Source: Euleptes europaea (taxonomy: Eukaryota > Chordata > Lepidosauria > Squamata > Sphaerodactylidae). From it: DNA of 64,000 nucleotides. How positions within the stretch are numbered: the first letter of the stretch is position 1; the number at the start of each line of letters is the position of its first letter. Made by a program: the position numbers and the translations under genes. Shown piece by piece: positions 1 to 8,472 of the stretch. The notes under the pieces were generated by a model. It had not been told where the DNA came from, did no database searches, and saw only the letters and a program-made list of their open reading frames with translations. Location: NCBI RefSeq assembly GCF_029931775.1, contig NC_079318.1, positions 75,551,614 through 75,615,613 of the forward strand. Direction: 5' to 3'.

Positions 1-331
1 AAACTGGGCTGCTACCTGTGCAAACCATTCCACATAGCTGAAAAGTCCCACAGGAGAGTTCTTCCATTTCAGCCTGCATCACATTTAAATCAGGTCTCAG
101 ACTCATTCAATCTCATTTTCAGGGAAATGTGTGTAGCACTAGGCTGCTAGAATTACTTTGTCAACGGAAACACTGCCCTTTTACTTCGATGGCAAGGGTT
201 GGCTGACTGCAGTGTGGCCAGGAAGGCAAGGCTGGGACCAAGGGTTGACTTTTTTGGTTGTGGCAGATCTGAAACCAATTCACTACATGTTGATGGTATG
301 GGGGGGGGGAATCCAGAGGAAGTCGATCCAA
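1..331 (-). other. PNOC: PNOC 3' flank / probable 3' UTR
   Basis: This stretch lies directly downstream (on the minus strand) of the PNOC stop codon at 332-334, so it should be 3' UTR at least in part. I see no AATAAA signal on the minus strand here, so the transcript probably ends beyond the left edge. A donor-like CACAG|GTAGC near position 16 could join to a further 3' UTR exon outside the window, but nothing else supports that. No repeat is recognised. Confidence 0.5.
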
Positions 332-901
332 CTAGATTTCGTTCTGTTCCTTCAGGTCATCACCAAAGCCATCATATTCGACAGATCGTGGGGACATCCC
401 CAGGTACTGCTTCAGGAACTCACTGAACCTTTTCTGGTTATGCCACTTCCGGGCCGACTTTCGGACCCCGATGAAGCCTCCATACCGTTTCTGAAGCTCT
501 TGAACATCAGGTTCCGCCACCTGCCCGAAACCAAAGGGTCCACTCAGAAAACCACCCAACCTCTTGGGAATCTCAAGCTGGTCTTGTAAGTCCCCCAGTG
601 GTGCTTGGCTTCCATCGCTTGTGACTTCTTCTGCCTCTGGTTGGCGGATGAGACTACTCACTTTTGAAACTTGCTTCTCATCTTCCGCCTTGCTGAGATC
701 CACCATTCTAGACAGGTCACCAAGCTGTTTGAGGTGGCCTCTGCTTCTGAACAGGCTGCCATCCCACATCTCCAAGGGTCGATTAGCTGCTTCTTCTAAA
801 CTGTCGAGACCCAGCAGCAAAGAGGCCTTCCCAGTTGCTTTGTTACAGGATCCCCAGGTGGCGCTAGAAAAGAGCTTCCCTTCACATTCCATAACGCAGA
901 T
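332..901 (-). CDS. PNOC: Prepronociceptin, main coding exon (exon 3)
   Basis: This exon encodes residues 43-231 of the precursor of nociceptin/orphanin FQ, the neuropeptide ligand of the opioid-related receptor NOP (OPRL1). It is a secretory-pathway prohormone cut by prohormone convertases. A TTTCCTCTCCACAG acceptor precedes ATC at 901, giving ICVMEC as the first residues; this matches human VCILEC. Cysteines at about 44, 48 and 61 complete the six-cysteine opioid-precursor N-terminus begun in exon 2. KR pairs at 155-156, 180-181 and 199-200 release a 23-residue peptide starting LGGFL, then the 17-residue nociceptin (182-198), then a C-terminal peptide starting FSEFLKQYL. Human PNOC has FSEFMRQYL at that place. 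The assembled protein is 231 residues against 176 in human, mostly from a longer acidic spacer. The frame is open to the stop at 332-334. The sequence shows a clear PNOC orthologue; the exact C-terminal exon structure is inferred. Confidence 0.96.
   Translation of the reverse strand: MCVMECEGKLFSSATWGSCNKATGKASLLLGLDSLEEAANRPLEMWDGSLFRSRGHLKQLGDLSRMVDLSKAEDEKQVSKVSSLIRQPEAEEVTSDGSQAPLGDLQDQLEIPKRLGGFLSGPFGFGQVAEPDVQELQKRYGGFIGVRKSARKWHNQKRFSEFLKQYLGMSPRSVEYDGFGDDLKEQNEI
335..427 (-). other. PNOC: PNOC C-terminal peptide (nocII position)
   Basis: Residues 201-231 follow the KR pair at 199-200 and begin FSEFLKQYLGMSPR. Human orphanin FQ-2/nocII begins FSEFMRQYL at the same place, so the first nine residues are conserved. 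The remainder (ending GFGDDLKEQNEI) is acidic and unlike the basic human tail RRRTLHQNGNV. There is no second dibasic pair inside it, only single arginines, so it may stay as one 31-residue peptide. Confidence 0.75.
434..484 (-). other. PNOC: Nociceptin mature peptide
   Basis: The encoded peptide is YGGFIGVRKSARKWHNQ, flanked by KR on both sides. Mammalian nociceptin is FGGFTGARKSARKLANQ. The basic 'address' RKSARK and the final NQ are unchanged. The 'message' differs: Tyr replaces Phe1 and Ile replaces Thr5. Tyr1 restores the classical opioid YGGF start. Family knowledge says Phe1 helps mammalian nociceptin avoid classical opioid receptors, so selectivity in this animal might differ; that is inference. 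Confidence 0.93.
491..559 (-). other. PNOC: KR-flanked LGGFL peptide in the nocistatin position
   Basis: Residues 157-179 lie between two KR pairs and begin LGGFLSGPFGFG, ending EPDVQELQ. The start looks like Leu-enkephalin (YGGFL) with Tyr changed to Leu. The end resembles the C-terminal EQKQLQ of mammalian nocistatin. One cleavage product would therefore carry a degenerate opioid core at its start and a nocistatin-like end. Without Tyr1 it should not act as a classical opioid. Whether it is released or active is unknown. Confidence 0.7.
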
Positions 902-1174
902 CTGTGGAGAGGAAACCATAGTTAAGGGGATCTTTCATTACAGGAATATGTGGCTAGAGTAAAATTAATCTTCTTTCTCTTTGGGGAAGACAATATAAGA
1001 AAGGGCTATTCAAATGCATTTTTCACCTGCAGGCTATTTTAAAATGATTCCCCCCTTTTAGACTAGCAGTTTAAGTACAAGAAAGAGGGGAGTATAAGAG
1101 ACAAACTACAGGTTACGTACTTGGGGTTCCCTAGACTCTCAGACGCTCCTTGCTTTCCCTACAGTCACACAGCA

Positions 1175-1607
1175 TAGGGGTGTGCACTAATTTTTTCAGT
1201 ATTTTTTTGATTTGGGTTTAATAGACCTGAATTTATTCAGAAAATCTGAAAAAGCCGAATCCCCATACCAATATGTTTTGGATCCCCACGGCTATTTTGA
1301 ATATCCAAAAATTTTGGGGTCTATTAAAACCTATGGAAAATCTTTGTAGGGCTTGGGGGGGGGGGCATGTTTTTCAAGATAGAGGCACCAAATTTGCAGC
1401 ATGGCTGCTGGTAACTCTCCTTACATGAACTCCCATGTTTGGTGAAGATTAGGCCATGGGATCCAATTTTATGGGCCCCAAAATAGAAAAGAAATGCAGG
1501 TCCATAAAATTGGACCCCTTGACCCAATCTTCCTCAAACTTGGGGATTTGTGTAAGGAGAGGCACTAGCAGCTATGCTGCCAATTTGGTGCCTCTATTCT
1601 CTTTGTC
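1175..1607. mobile_element. Foldback MITE (AGGGGTGTGCA-end family)
   Basis: It starts with TAGGGGTGTGCA, an end also seen inverted at the right edge of the related copy near 7921. Inside are two long imperfect inverted arms, about 1381-1476 and 1500-1596, both reading GAGGCACCAAATT then GCAGCAT on opposite strands. The arms can fold into a ~95-bp hairpin. It is non-coding; the open frames here come from the symmetry. The family is a plain non-autonomous DNA transposon, possibly hAT. Confidence 0.55.
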
Positions 1608-2334
1608 CCAAGCTATCTGGAACCGATCTTTGCCTGACCTGACTCTGGAACTGCTAAAAATGGGGTGGGGTGGAAGAACCTTTGTTTGTTGGTCTTTGGG
1701 GAGATTTGAGAGAACTTTGAAATGACAACTCCATGTGTAAATAGGCAGATTACTACGAAGAAGAGCCTTTTAAATGCAGAGCTGTTGGAAATAAATATTG
1801 CGCACACACCTCCCGGTACATGCATTTTATATGCCTTTGAAGCAGAAGCAGTGGGCTTCAAGATCATCTCACAGCAACCTCAACAAATTAATTGCCACCA
1901 GAAAGGCTCCCATTATTTCACCGAAACCTCCACACATATTGTGGGACGCCATTGGGTTGCAGCCTAGTGTGTTATTTCCAAATACACTCCCCTGAGCTTT
2001 TTATCCTCTTCAACAGCAACTGCTACATACAAACAACTCCCTCTACGAAACATCCTGCTAATTCAAAGCGATAAGATGTTTTTTAATTCCTAGATAAGAG
2101 GACAGCATTACGAGCCCTATGCTATTCTGCTCAGTTAATTGGCTGCAAAGAATGAATGAATGAATACTGATGAATGGACAATCAAGGTTAGCTTGGAATG
2201 CAGGTCACCCTTTCCTATTAGGGTAAGGGACAGAGGATTTCTCTAATTTAGGCCAGAGGAAGGAAGCCAAAGTCTGAGTTTCTGGGTGTGTATTCGGTAA
2301 AGGCTAGAAAGAAAGGCTTTGTAAAACTATATAC

Positions 2335-2600
2335 TCGATACCAAAAAAGCTGGAAAAAAATCAGCATTCTTCCGGGATCATTTTGGGATCAGCGGCTACA
2401 TCAAAAGGAAAACCACCTGCTCCAGCACATTTGCACTGAGCATTTTACAATTTGAATCCCCCCTCCCTTCTTCTCCATTATAGTCTATGGGGAATCCTTC
2501 CGGGCTTGGGGGGGGGGCTTTTTTTAAAGGTACAGACACCAATTTTCCACATGGGTGCTGGTGACTCTTCTTACAAATGCTTGCAGTCTTTATACCAGGA
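2335..2600. mobile_element. Foldback MITE fragment, same family as 1175
   Basis: It shares the phrase 'TCTATGGGGAATCCTTCCGG...CTTGGGGGGGGG' and 'GGTGCTGGTGACTCTTCTTAC' with the copies at 1175 and 7240, including the G homopolymer after CTTG. Only one arm is clear, so this is a partial copy. Confidence 0.45.
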
Positions 2601-2720
2601 AATTTAGGATGGTCTGGGCTGTTTCTTTGTGGAGCGGCAGTTTGGGAACTCACACTGGCTAGTACAAAAAAAATACTCCTCCCATGAAACTGAATCTGTA
2701 ATGGCTGCTTGCAGAAGTGG

Positions 2721-2929
2721 TAGGGTTGGCAGCTCCGAGTTGGGAAATACCTGGAGATTTTTGGGGCACAGCCTGAAATGGGCAGGGGTTGGGGAGGGGA
2801 GGGACTTCAATGCCATAGAGTCCAATTGCCAAAGTGGCCAATTTCTCCAGGTGAACTGATCTCCATCAGCAGGAGATCAATTGTAATAGCAGGAGATCTC
2901 CAGCTAGTATCTGGAGGTTGGCAACCCAA
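2721..2929 (+). mobile_element. hAT MITE, 209 bp, with 8-bp TSD
   Basis: This is the first of an abundant family in the window. Ends are TAGGGTTGGC at the left and GGCAACCCAA at the right (consensus TAGGGTTGCCA/TGGCAACCCTA). The flanks AGAAGTGG (2713-2720 and 2930-2937) are identical 8-bp target duplications, diagnostic of the hAT superfamily. The interior runs CCTGGAGAT, GGAGCCTGAGGAGGG, CAATGCCATAGAGTCCA, TTTTCTCCAGGTGAACTGA, GGAGATCTCCAGCTAGTA. It has no coding capacity. Confidence 0.88.
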
Positions 2930-3000
2930 AGAAGTGGGGAGGATGGATGGATATTTTCTGGACCATCTTTCGTTCTGGGGTAGGCTAGAAATGGGAGGGA

Positions 3001-3155
3001 AGGTGGCATGGTATATCCAGATCTTGGAAGCTAAGCAGGGAGACCAGAGAAAGGCAATGGCAAACCACCTCTGCTTCTCAGTTGCCTTGAAAGTTCCTTG
3101 CTAGGGTCATCATAAGTCATCATAAGTCGGCTGCGACTTGATGGCACTTTACACA
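3001..3155 (+). mobile_element. 5S-rRNA-headed SINE, internally deleted
   Basis: The 5S-derived phrase CAGATCTTGGAAGCTAAGCA is followed by AAGGCAATGGCAAACCACC and a BovB-type tail, CATAAGTCGGCTGCGACTTG. The section normally reading GGTACTTGGATGGGAGACC is mostly lost. A CATCATAAGT unit is duplicated just before the tail. Confidence 0.75.
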
Positions 3156-3339
3156 CCCACAGGTTAGAAACGTTCTAGGGTCCAGCAATTACACAACAAT
3201 GGGTGAGTCAGGAAGGCCATCCATGAACCTGCTTGGCTAGCATGAGACATCTGGTGCAGGCACCCTACACATTATTCCTCAGATGACCATAATCAGGACC
3301 ATCGATCCTGAAAGCTACAGGCTGCTCTTGCCCCTCTTG

Positions 3340-3549
3340 TAGGGTTGCCAGGTCCCTCTTCAGCCCTGGTGGGAGTTTTTTGGGGCGGAGCCTGAGGAGG
3401 GCGAGGTTTGGGGAGGGGAGGGACTTCAAGGCCACAGAGTCCAGTTGCCAAAAGCGTCCATTTTCTCCAGGGGAGCTGATCTCTATCAGCTGGAGATCAG
3501 CTGTAATAGCAGGAGATCTCCAGCTAGTACATGGAGGTTGTCAACCTTA
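3340..3549 (+). mobile_element. hAT MITE with 8-bp TSD, CCCTCTTCAG subfamily
   Basis: The target duplication is CCCTCTTG at 3332-3339 and 3550-3557. The left end reads TAGGGTTGCCAGGTCCCTCT followed by TGGTGGGAG, where the 2721 copy has CTCCGAGTTGGGAAATACC. Two left-end variants therefore circulate in the same family. Confidence 0.88.
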
Positions 3550-4075
3550 CCCTCTTGTCACATCTTTCCTCTCTTGGGCTCAGTAGCACTGGACAGCTTG
3601 CACAAGGAAGGCCTCCTCTTTCTGCAGTGTCCTTGGCAGTGCTTTCAAGGTGGAGCCCATTATGGAAGGAATTTGTCAAATTGCTGAAACGAGGAGGCCG
3701 TGCGGCACGGCATGGAGTGAAAAGGCTCTCCAAATGAATCTTAATGACCCATCCAATGCATTTTTTAATTGTGCAGGAGAGCTCTTGCCAGTGCCGTGCA
3801 GAACTTGGCCCTGTTAACTGAAGCTGATGTTCATTCATACATTCCTTCACTCGCTCGCTCGCTCATTCAGTCCTGGAGCACAGCTGCCCAGTAATGACAA
3901 TTGGAGGAAGGAAATGTGCATCACCCAAGGTGACATAATATATTTATCTATTAAAATGTGTATAATTAAACCTTTCCCTAACACTCAGGGTGCCTAGACA
4001 TAGATGAAAAAGAAACAAAATGATACAAAACCAACAACATACCTAAATAAAGTATTGTATACAGACAGACCTAGG

Positions 4076-4165
4076 GCACAGTCCTAAGCAAAGTTACCCC
4101 CTTCTCAGCCAATTGACTTCATTGGACTCAGAAGCGTATAATTCTGCTTTGGATTGCATTGGATA
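4076..4165. mobile_element. Short palindromic MITE (AATCCTA/GGATTGC family)
   Basis: The sequence GGGCACAGTCCTAAGC...TTGACTTCATTGGACTCAG...TTGGATTGCA is the worn form of a near-palindromic repeat built from 'CAATCCTAAGCAGAGTTAC' and its complement around a CCATTGAAATCAATGGG centre. Related pieces occur at 34110, 35240 and 39695. Confidence 0.45.
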
Positions 4166-4244
4166 TAGCAAGCTATGGGAAACCCACCAAGATCCCACAG
4201 ATGGAGAACCAGGTTCCCTATGGCCACCTGTGGGGGATGGGGGG

Positions 4245-4447
4245 TAGGGTTGCCAGATCCAGGTGGGGAAACTTCTGGAGATTTGGGGATGGAGCCTGAG
4301 GAAGGCAGGGACCTCAGTGGGACACAATGCCATAGAGTCCACCCTCCAAAGCATCCATTTTCTTCAGGGGAAATGATCTCTGTAGTCTGGAGATGAGCTG
4401 TAATTCCAGGGGATCCCCAGGTCCCACCTGGAGGCTGGCACCCCTTC
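4245..4447 (+). mobile_element. hAT MITE, second subfamily
   Basis: It starts TAGGGTTGCCAGATCCAGG and has the internal block 'CTCAGTGGGACACAATGCCATAGAGTCCACC' in place of 'CTTCAATGCCATAGAGTCCAATT', plus CCAGGGGATCCCCAGG near the right end. No clean 8-bp duplication remains. Confidence 0.7.
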
Positions 4448-4547
4448 TTATCTTAGATGTTACACTAAGTCATAAGGAATGAGATGATCTACCTTGTTCA
4501 CTTGCAGGGGTATCAAAGCTGTTAGTCTAGTTGCACACAATCTAGAC

Positions 4548-4937
4548 CAGTGACCCCCAGTGTAGTGCTCATGGGTGCCATCATTCCCACCAATACATAT
4601 CCTGGTGCTGACCAGCTTCTTCCTCAAAGCATCTCTTCCACAAAGCAGAAGGCCAGTTCTGGCTTTCCTCCACCTCACTTGAGCAACAGATACTTCAGAA
4701 GAGCCCCAGATGACCTTTGTGTCCGCAGGGAGCACTTGGAGAAAACTGCCTGCACCATAGGAGGATGCTTGACTTGGAACCTGCCAACATTTTGTGATTG
4801 GCCCCAGCTCCTATGGCTCTGGAAGCCATTTTATGGTTGGCTATGCCCCCGATTGGCAAACATTGTGTAGTGACTTCCCCTCAATGCTCTCAAAATTCTA
4901 AAAATGCCCACAGGCTCAACAAAACTGGGAATCCCTG
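4548..4937. mobile_element. hAT MITE, different family, ~390 bp
   Basis: Ends CAGTGACCCCCAGTGT and ACTGGGAATCCCTG are imperfect inverted repeats of the Charlie-like hAT type. Flanks ATCTAGAC (4540-4547) and ATCTAAAA (4938-4945) match at six of eight bases and look like a decayed target duplication. No transposase is encoded. Confidence 0.55.
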
Positions 4938-5564
4938 ATCTAAAATCTGACATTTGCAATACCCTGATAATACTATTCAAACAGTGCCAACCTAAGCAGA
5001 TTTTCATCCTTCTAAGACTATCAAGTCAATGGGCTTAGAAAGGTGTGACATCTGCTTAAGGCGGGGCAGAAACTCTCCTTTGCTGAATGGGATTACTGAA
5101 CGATGTGGCTATGTTCATTCCCAAGGCAGATCATGTGGCAACGTGACCTTGAATGAATGCAAGCAGATACTGCAGCTGTCTGTTGGGCTCCATTCAACAG
5201 GAAAAAGAGAGGAAGGGAAAGGGGTGGAAAAATCAATACTCCTCCAAAGGGGAAGGAGCGGGCGGAATAAGAGAAGAAATGTCTCTCACAAGTGTGATCA
5301 ATAGAAGAGGAAGAAAGGTTGTGTTAAAGAGAATGTTGTTTGTGTTCCTCTCTTTATCTCAGTCTGCTCTTTTGTGTTTTATCAGCCACGTCTTTTCCCT
5401 GGAAGGATTGATTCAAGGCACTTTGAAGTGTATTAAGAAAATGGTGAGGGCTTAAAGGTCCTTGTCCAGAGATAAACAGCCAGGGGCCTAAGATGGAATG
5501 TAGCTGCTGAACTGCTTTCTATAATTTATTATTTAAACATTTATGTTCCATTCATAGCACTGAA

Positions 5565-5760
5565 TTAGATGGCTCAGGCTAGCCTGATCTCATCAGATCC
5601 CAGAAGCTAACCAGAGTCAGCTCTAGTTAGTAGCTGGATGGGAGACCACCGGGGAAGTCACAGAGGCGAGCAATGGCTAATCACTGCTGTTTGTCTCTTG
5701 CCTTGAAAACCCTATGAGGTTACCATAGGTTGGCTGTGATTTAACAGCACTTTCCACTAC
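5565..5760 (+). mobile_element. 5S-rRNA-headed SINE (5S-Sauria type)
   Basis: AGCCTGATCTCATCAGATC...AGAAGCTAACC...TGGATGGGAGACC is the internal control region of a 5S rRNA gene. It is followed by GCCTTGAAAACCCTATGAGG and the BovB-type tail GTTGGCTGTGATTTAACAGC. The BovB-like 3' end suggests mobilisation by BovB machinery. Confidence 0.85.
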
Positions 5761-5794
5761 CACCATCACCACCCCCATTTTAAAGGAGATAAAG

Positions 5795-5980
5795 CAGCAA
5801 GGTAGAGCCTGATCTCATTAAATCTTGGAAATTAAGTAGGGTTGGTACTTGGATGGGAGACCACCAAGGAAGACTCTCAGAGGAAGGCAATGGCAAACCA
5901 AACGACTCCTGTTTCTCATTTGCCTTAAAAGCCCCTTGCTGAAGCCTCCGTAAGTCAGTTGTGACTTGATAGCACTTATG
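5795..5980 (+). mobile_element. 5S-rRNA-headed SINE, second copy
   Basis: GAGCCTGATCTCATTAAATC then GGTTGGTACTTGGATGGGAG, followed by GTAAGTCAGTTGTGACTTGA. It lies about 35 bp from the previous copy, in the same orientation. Confidence 0.85.
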
Positions 5981-5983
5981 GAC

Positions 5984-6281
5984 ATAAAGGTAAAGGTCAT
6001 TACTGACCTTACAGGGTCATTACTGACCCATGGGGTGACGTCACATCCTGACATTTACTAGGCAGACTATGTTTATGGGGTGGTTTGCCATTGCCTTCCC
6101 CAGTCGTCTGCACTTTACCCCCAGCAAGCTGGGTACTCATTTTGCTGACCTTGGAAGGATGGAAGGCTGAGTCAACCTTGAGCCGGCTACCTGAAACCGA
6201 CTTCCGTCGGAATCAAACTCAGGTCATGAGCAGAGCTTTTGACTGCAGTACTGCAGCTTGCCACTCTGTGCCATGGGGCTC
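5984..6281 (-). mobile_element. tRNA-headed SINE, GCCCCATGGCGCAG family
   Basis: On the minus strand it opens with GAGCCCCATGGCACAGAGTG, has a B-box-like GAGTTTGATTCC, then the family body (GTCGGTTTCAGGTAGCCGG, CAGCTTGCTGGGGGTAAAG) and ends in CCTTTACCTTT. It contains a full cAMP-response palindrome, TGACGTCA, at 6036-6043. The tail differs from BovB. Confidence 0.85.
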
Positions 6282-6289
6282 TCACTTAA

Positions 6290-6376
6290 GTACGTACCCC
6301 ACTTTTATTTAGATATTTATCGTGAAATCGCAACTCAGGGTGTCACACAACATTGTCCTCCCCTATTCTGTAATAT
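6290..6376 (-). mobile_element. tRNA-headed SINE, 3' part (split by insertion)
   Basis: The minus-strand 3' end of a tRNA-headed SINE (GGGTGCCCACAACATTGTCC region, ATAAATATCTAAATAAAAG tail). It continues at 6681 after the inserted SINE at 6377-6680. Confidence 0.6.
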
Positions 6377-6680
6377 AGGAGCCCCATGGCGCAGAGTGTT
6401 AAGCTGCAGTACTGCAGTCAAAAGCTCTGCTCACGACCTGAGTTCGATCCTGACGGAAGTCGGTTTCAGGTAGCCGGCTCAAGGTGGACTCAGCCTTCCA
6501 TCCTTCCGAGGTCGGTCAAATGAGTACCCAGCTTGCTGGGGGTAAAGGGAAGATGACTGGGGAAGGCACTGGCAAACCACCCCGCAAACAAAGTCTGCCT
6601 TGGAAACGTCGGGATGTGACGTCACCCCATGGGTCAGGAATGACCCGGTGCTTGCACAGGGGACCTATACCTTTACCTTT
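6377..6680 (+). mobile_element. tRNA-headed SINE, GCCCCATGGCGCAG family, nested
   Basis: A nearly complete copy: GAGCCCCATGGCGCAGAGTG, B box GAGTTCGATCC, body, and a GGGACCTATACCTTTACC tail. Flanks TATTCTGTAAT (6364 on) and TATTCTGTATT (6681 on) form a 10-11-bp target duplication, so it jumped into the older minus-strand SINE around it. It carries TGACGTCA at 6617-6624. Confidence 0.88.
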
Positions 6681-6835
6681 TATTCTGTATTATCCTCTTA
6701 GTAAAAAGCCTGTGGGATAGGTTAGGCTGAGAGAGCGTGACTGGCCCAAGGTCTCCCAACAAACTCCCATGACAGGGTGGGGATTCGAATCTGTGCCTCC
6801 AAGACACTCTAACCACTACACCATGTCTTCTTCCT
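6681..6835 (-). mobile_element. tRNA-headed SINE, 5' part (split)
   Basis: The minus strand reads GTGTAGTGGTTAGAGTGTC (A box), AGATTCGAATCC (B box), then CTTGGGCCAGTCACGCTC and CTCAGCCTAACCTATCC. This is the head half of the element begun at 6290. Confidence 0.75.
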
Positions 6836-7239
6836 TTGTCTCCCGCTCTCTTTACCTTTCCTTCTCCACCTGTTGTCAGGTACAGTTGGAGTCCTGCTAG
6901 CCACAGCTCTCACGGGAGCATGCTGGGTGAATGACCCACAGGCCATTTATGCATGAGTGTTTTACCTGAGGTTCATTGCTTGCTGGACCCACACCTTCCT
7001 GTTGGGAATCTATGCAGTCTCCAAGCTCAAATCAAGTCCCCGCCCCTTTAAATGCTGCTTTGTAATTGGCTTACTTTGTAGTGCTTACTGTGAGAGAAAA
7101 TCCCCCTTCCAAATCCCAATTACCAAATAAAAAAGCATTTTAAGAAGAAAAAGCAAAAAATGGAGCGCGGGGGGGGGGAGAGAAATCCAATCCTAGTTTT
7201 AAAAAAGCCTTTCTTCTGTTCAGAAAGAGCTTTGAGGAA

Positions 7240-7921
7240 GCAGGAAGCATTTGAATCCTCGCCTCTTTACATGCCTCTACCCCCAAAATGTCCCCACAGG
7301 AGCTTTGCAAAAAATCTTCATAGACTTTAGTGGTGGGAAATTTCCATTAGCTGACTTTCGCTACATAGACACAATCCTGCGGAAGTCGGCTAATGTAAAA
7401 TTCCCACCACTAAAGACTATAGGAGTGAAGCTCCTGTGGGGACATTTTTGGAGGCAGAGGTCCCAAATTTTCAGGGTAGCTTGCAGGAACTCTCTTAAAG
7501 TTTGGTGGAGATTGGGTCAGGGGTCAGAAATTATGGGGTCTGGAAGAGGTCGCCCCCTCCCTCCTCCATAGACAAGCATTAGCCTATTAGTGAACAGAGA
7601 ATCTCTTCCAGTGCTTGTCTATGGAGGCGGGAGGGGGCAACCTCTTCCAGACCCCATAACGTCTGACCCCCTGACCCAATCTTCACCAAAATTGGGGGTT
7701 CTTGCAAGGAGAGTCCCTGCAAGCTACCCTGCAGGTTTGGGGCCTCTACCTCAAAAAATGCCCCCCAGAGCCAATTTTTTTCAAAAAAACTGAAAATAAA
7801 CCGAATTCCCAAATTTACTGGTATGGGAATTCGGCTTATTTCAGGTTTCCTGAGAAAAATCAGGCCCTATAAACCCGAAACCAAATTTTACCGAATTATT
7901 GTTATTATTTTGCACACCCCT
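7240..7921. mobile_element. Foldback MITE with two consecutive hairpins
   Basis: The right end is TTTTGCACACCCCTA, the complement of the left end of the copy at 1175. Inside, 7262-7365 pairs with 7380-7465 (CCAAAATGTCCCCACAGGAG against CTCCTGTGGGGACATTTTTG). Then 7455-7574 pairs with 7608-7750 (TCTGGAAGAGGTCGCCCCCT against GGGGGCAACCTCTTCCAGA). It is non-coding; the open frames come from this symmetry. Confidence 0.6.
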
Positions 7922-8142
7922 ATGCGGGACCAATTCCCAGTGGCAGTGTTCATAGTATGGCAGTGTAATAACATATATTCTACTGGAGTTAAATTGCCTC
8001 TTTAAAACAAAGGACCCAAACAAAATGGGAGGGGGCAGCACTAAAGAGGTGTGATTAAAGGACGATTCCCTCACCCCACGCTTAAGCCATGGACAAGAGC
8101 CAGTCGAGCCTGCAAGCCATAGAGCCTGCATGGATTACTTAC

Positions 8143-8268
8143 AAGAAGACTGAAATCATCCTGATGGCTATACAAGTGTCTGTGGCAGTTCAGGCAGTCC
8201 CTCCGGCAGTCACTGAGCGTGTAGGCAAGCAGGCTGAAGAACCAGACACCCCATAGTAGGATCCTCAT
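8143..8268 (-). CDS. PNOC: Prepronociceptin, signal-peptide exon (coding part of exon 2)
   Basis: This segment encodes residues 1-42, starting MRILLWGVWFFSLLAYTLS, a typical signal peptide (Arg2, then a Leu/Trp/Phe core). DCRRDCLNC follows and aligns with human SCQRDCLTC. The whole exon is 8143-8283. Its acceptor (CTGTTCCTTTTACAG, minus strand) precedes TTTAAGACTGACAAC and the ATG at 8266-8268, which has A at -3. The donor is CTT|GTAAGT, phase 0, joining Leu42 to Ile43 of exon 3. Cleavage is expected around residue 19 or 20. An upstream in-frame ATG exists near 8349 but lies in the intron, so it is not the start. Order, phase, spacing and sequence all fit PNOC. Confidence 0.95.
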
Positions 8269-8472
8269 GTTGTCAGTCTTAAACTGTAAAAGGAACAGGA
8301 AGAGAGTAGTAAGGGGGTAGATCAATATTGTCACCTCAAATATTCTCACCTGCCTCTACAGAATTCTCCAGCACCAGCCCGAGACCTCAAGGACAACTCT
8401 TTGAAGTGAGCAGACCAACCCACAGTATTCTATTCATTTGGATGCTGCTTGTTATTCTTGTAATTCAGATTT

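Larger units (their letters stand above)
902..8142 (-). other. PNOC: PNOC intron 2
   Basis: The intron runs between the GTAAGT donor (8137-8142, minus strand) and the CACAG acceptor (902-906). It is phase 0. About half of it is recognisable repeats, listed separately. Stretches 902-1170, 1730-2330, 3550-4070, 4950-5560 and 6840-7230 show no gene, and I recognise no repeat in them apart from a short GCTC run near 3847-3865. Confidence 0.85.

Noticed and set aside
158-589. 143-codon plus-strand open frame
   Set aside because: It is the shadow of PNOC exon 3 on the opposite strand and resembles no known protein.
3524-3850. 108-codon minus-strand frame after the hAT MITE
   Set aside because: No family resemblance and no splice or promoter support; partly overlaps the MITE end.
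5565-5660. 5S rRNA gene
   Set aside because: Only the internal control region resembles 5S; a SINE body and BovB-type tail follow, and similar copies recur across the window.
8284-8349. Upstream in-frame ATG extending the PNOC signal exon
   Set aside because: It lies beyond a strong CTTTTACAG acceptor at 8284, so it is intronic.
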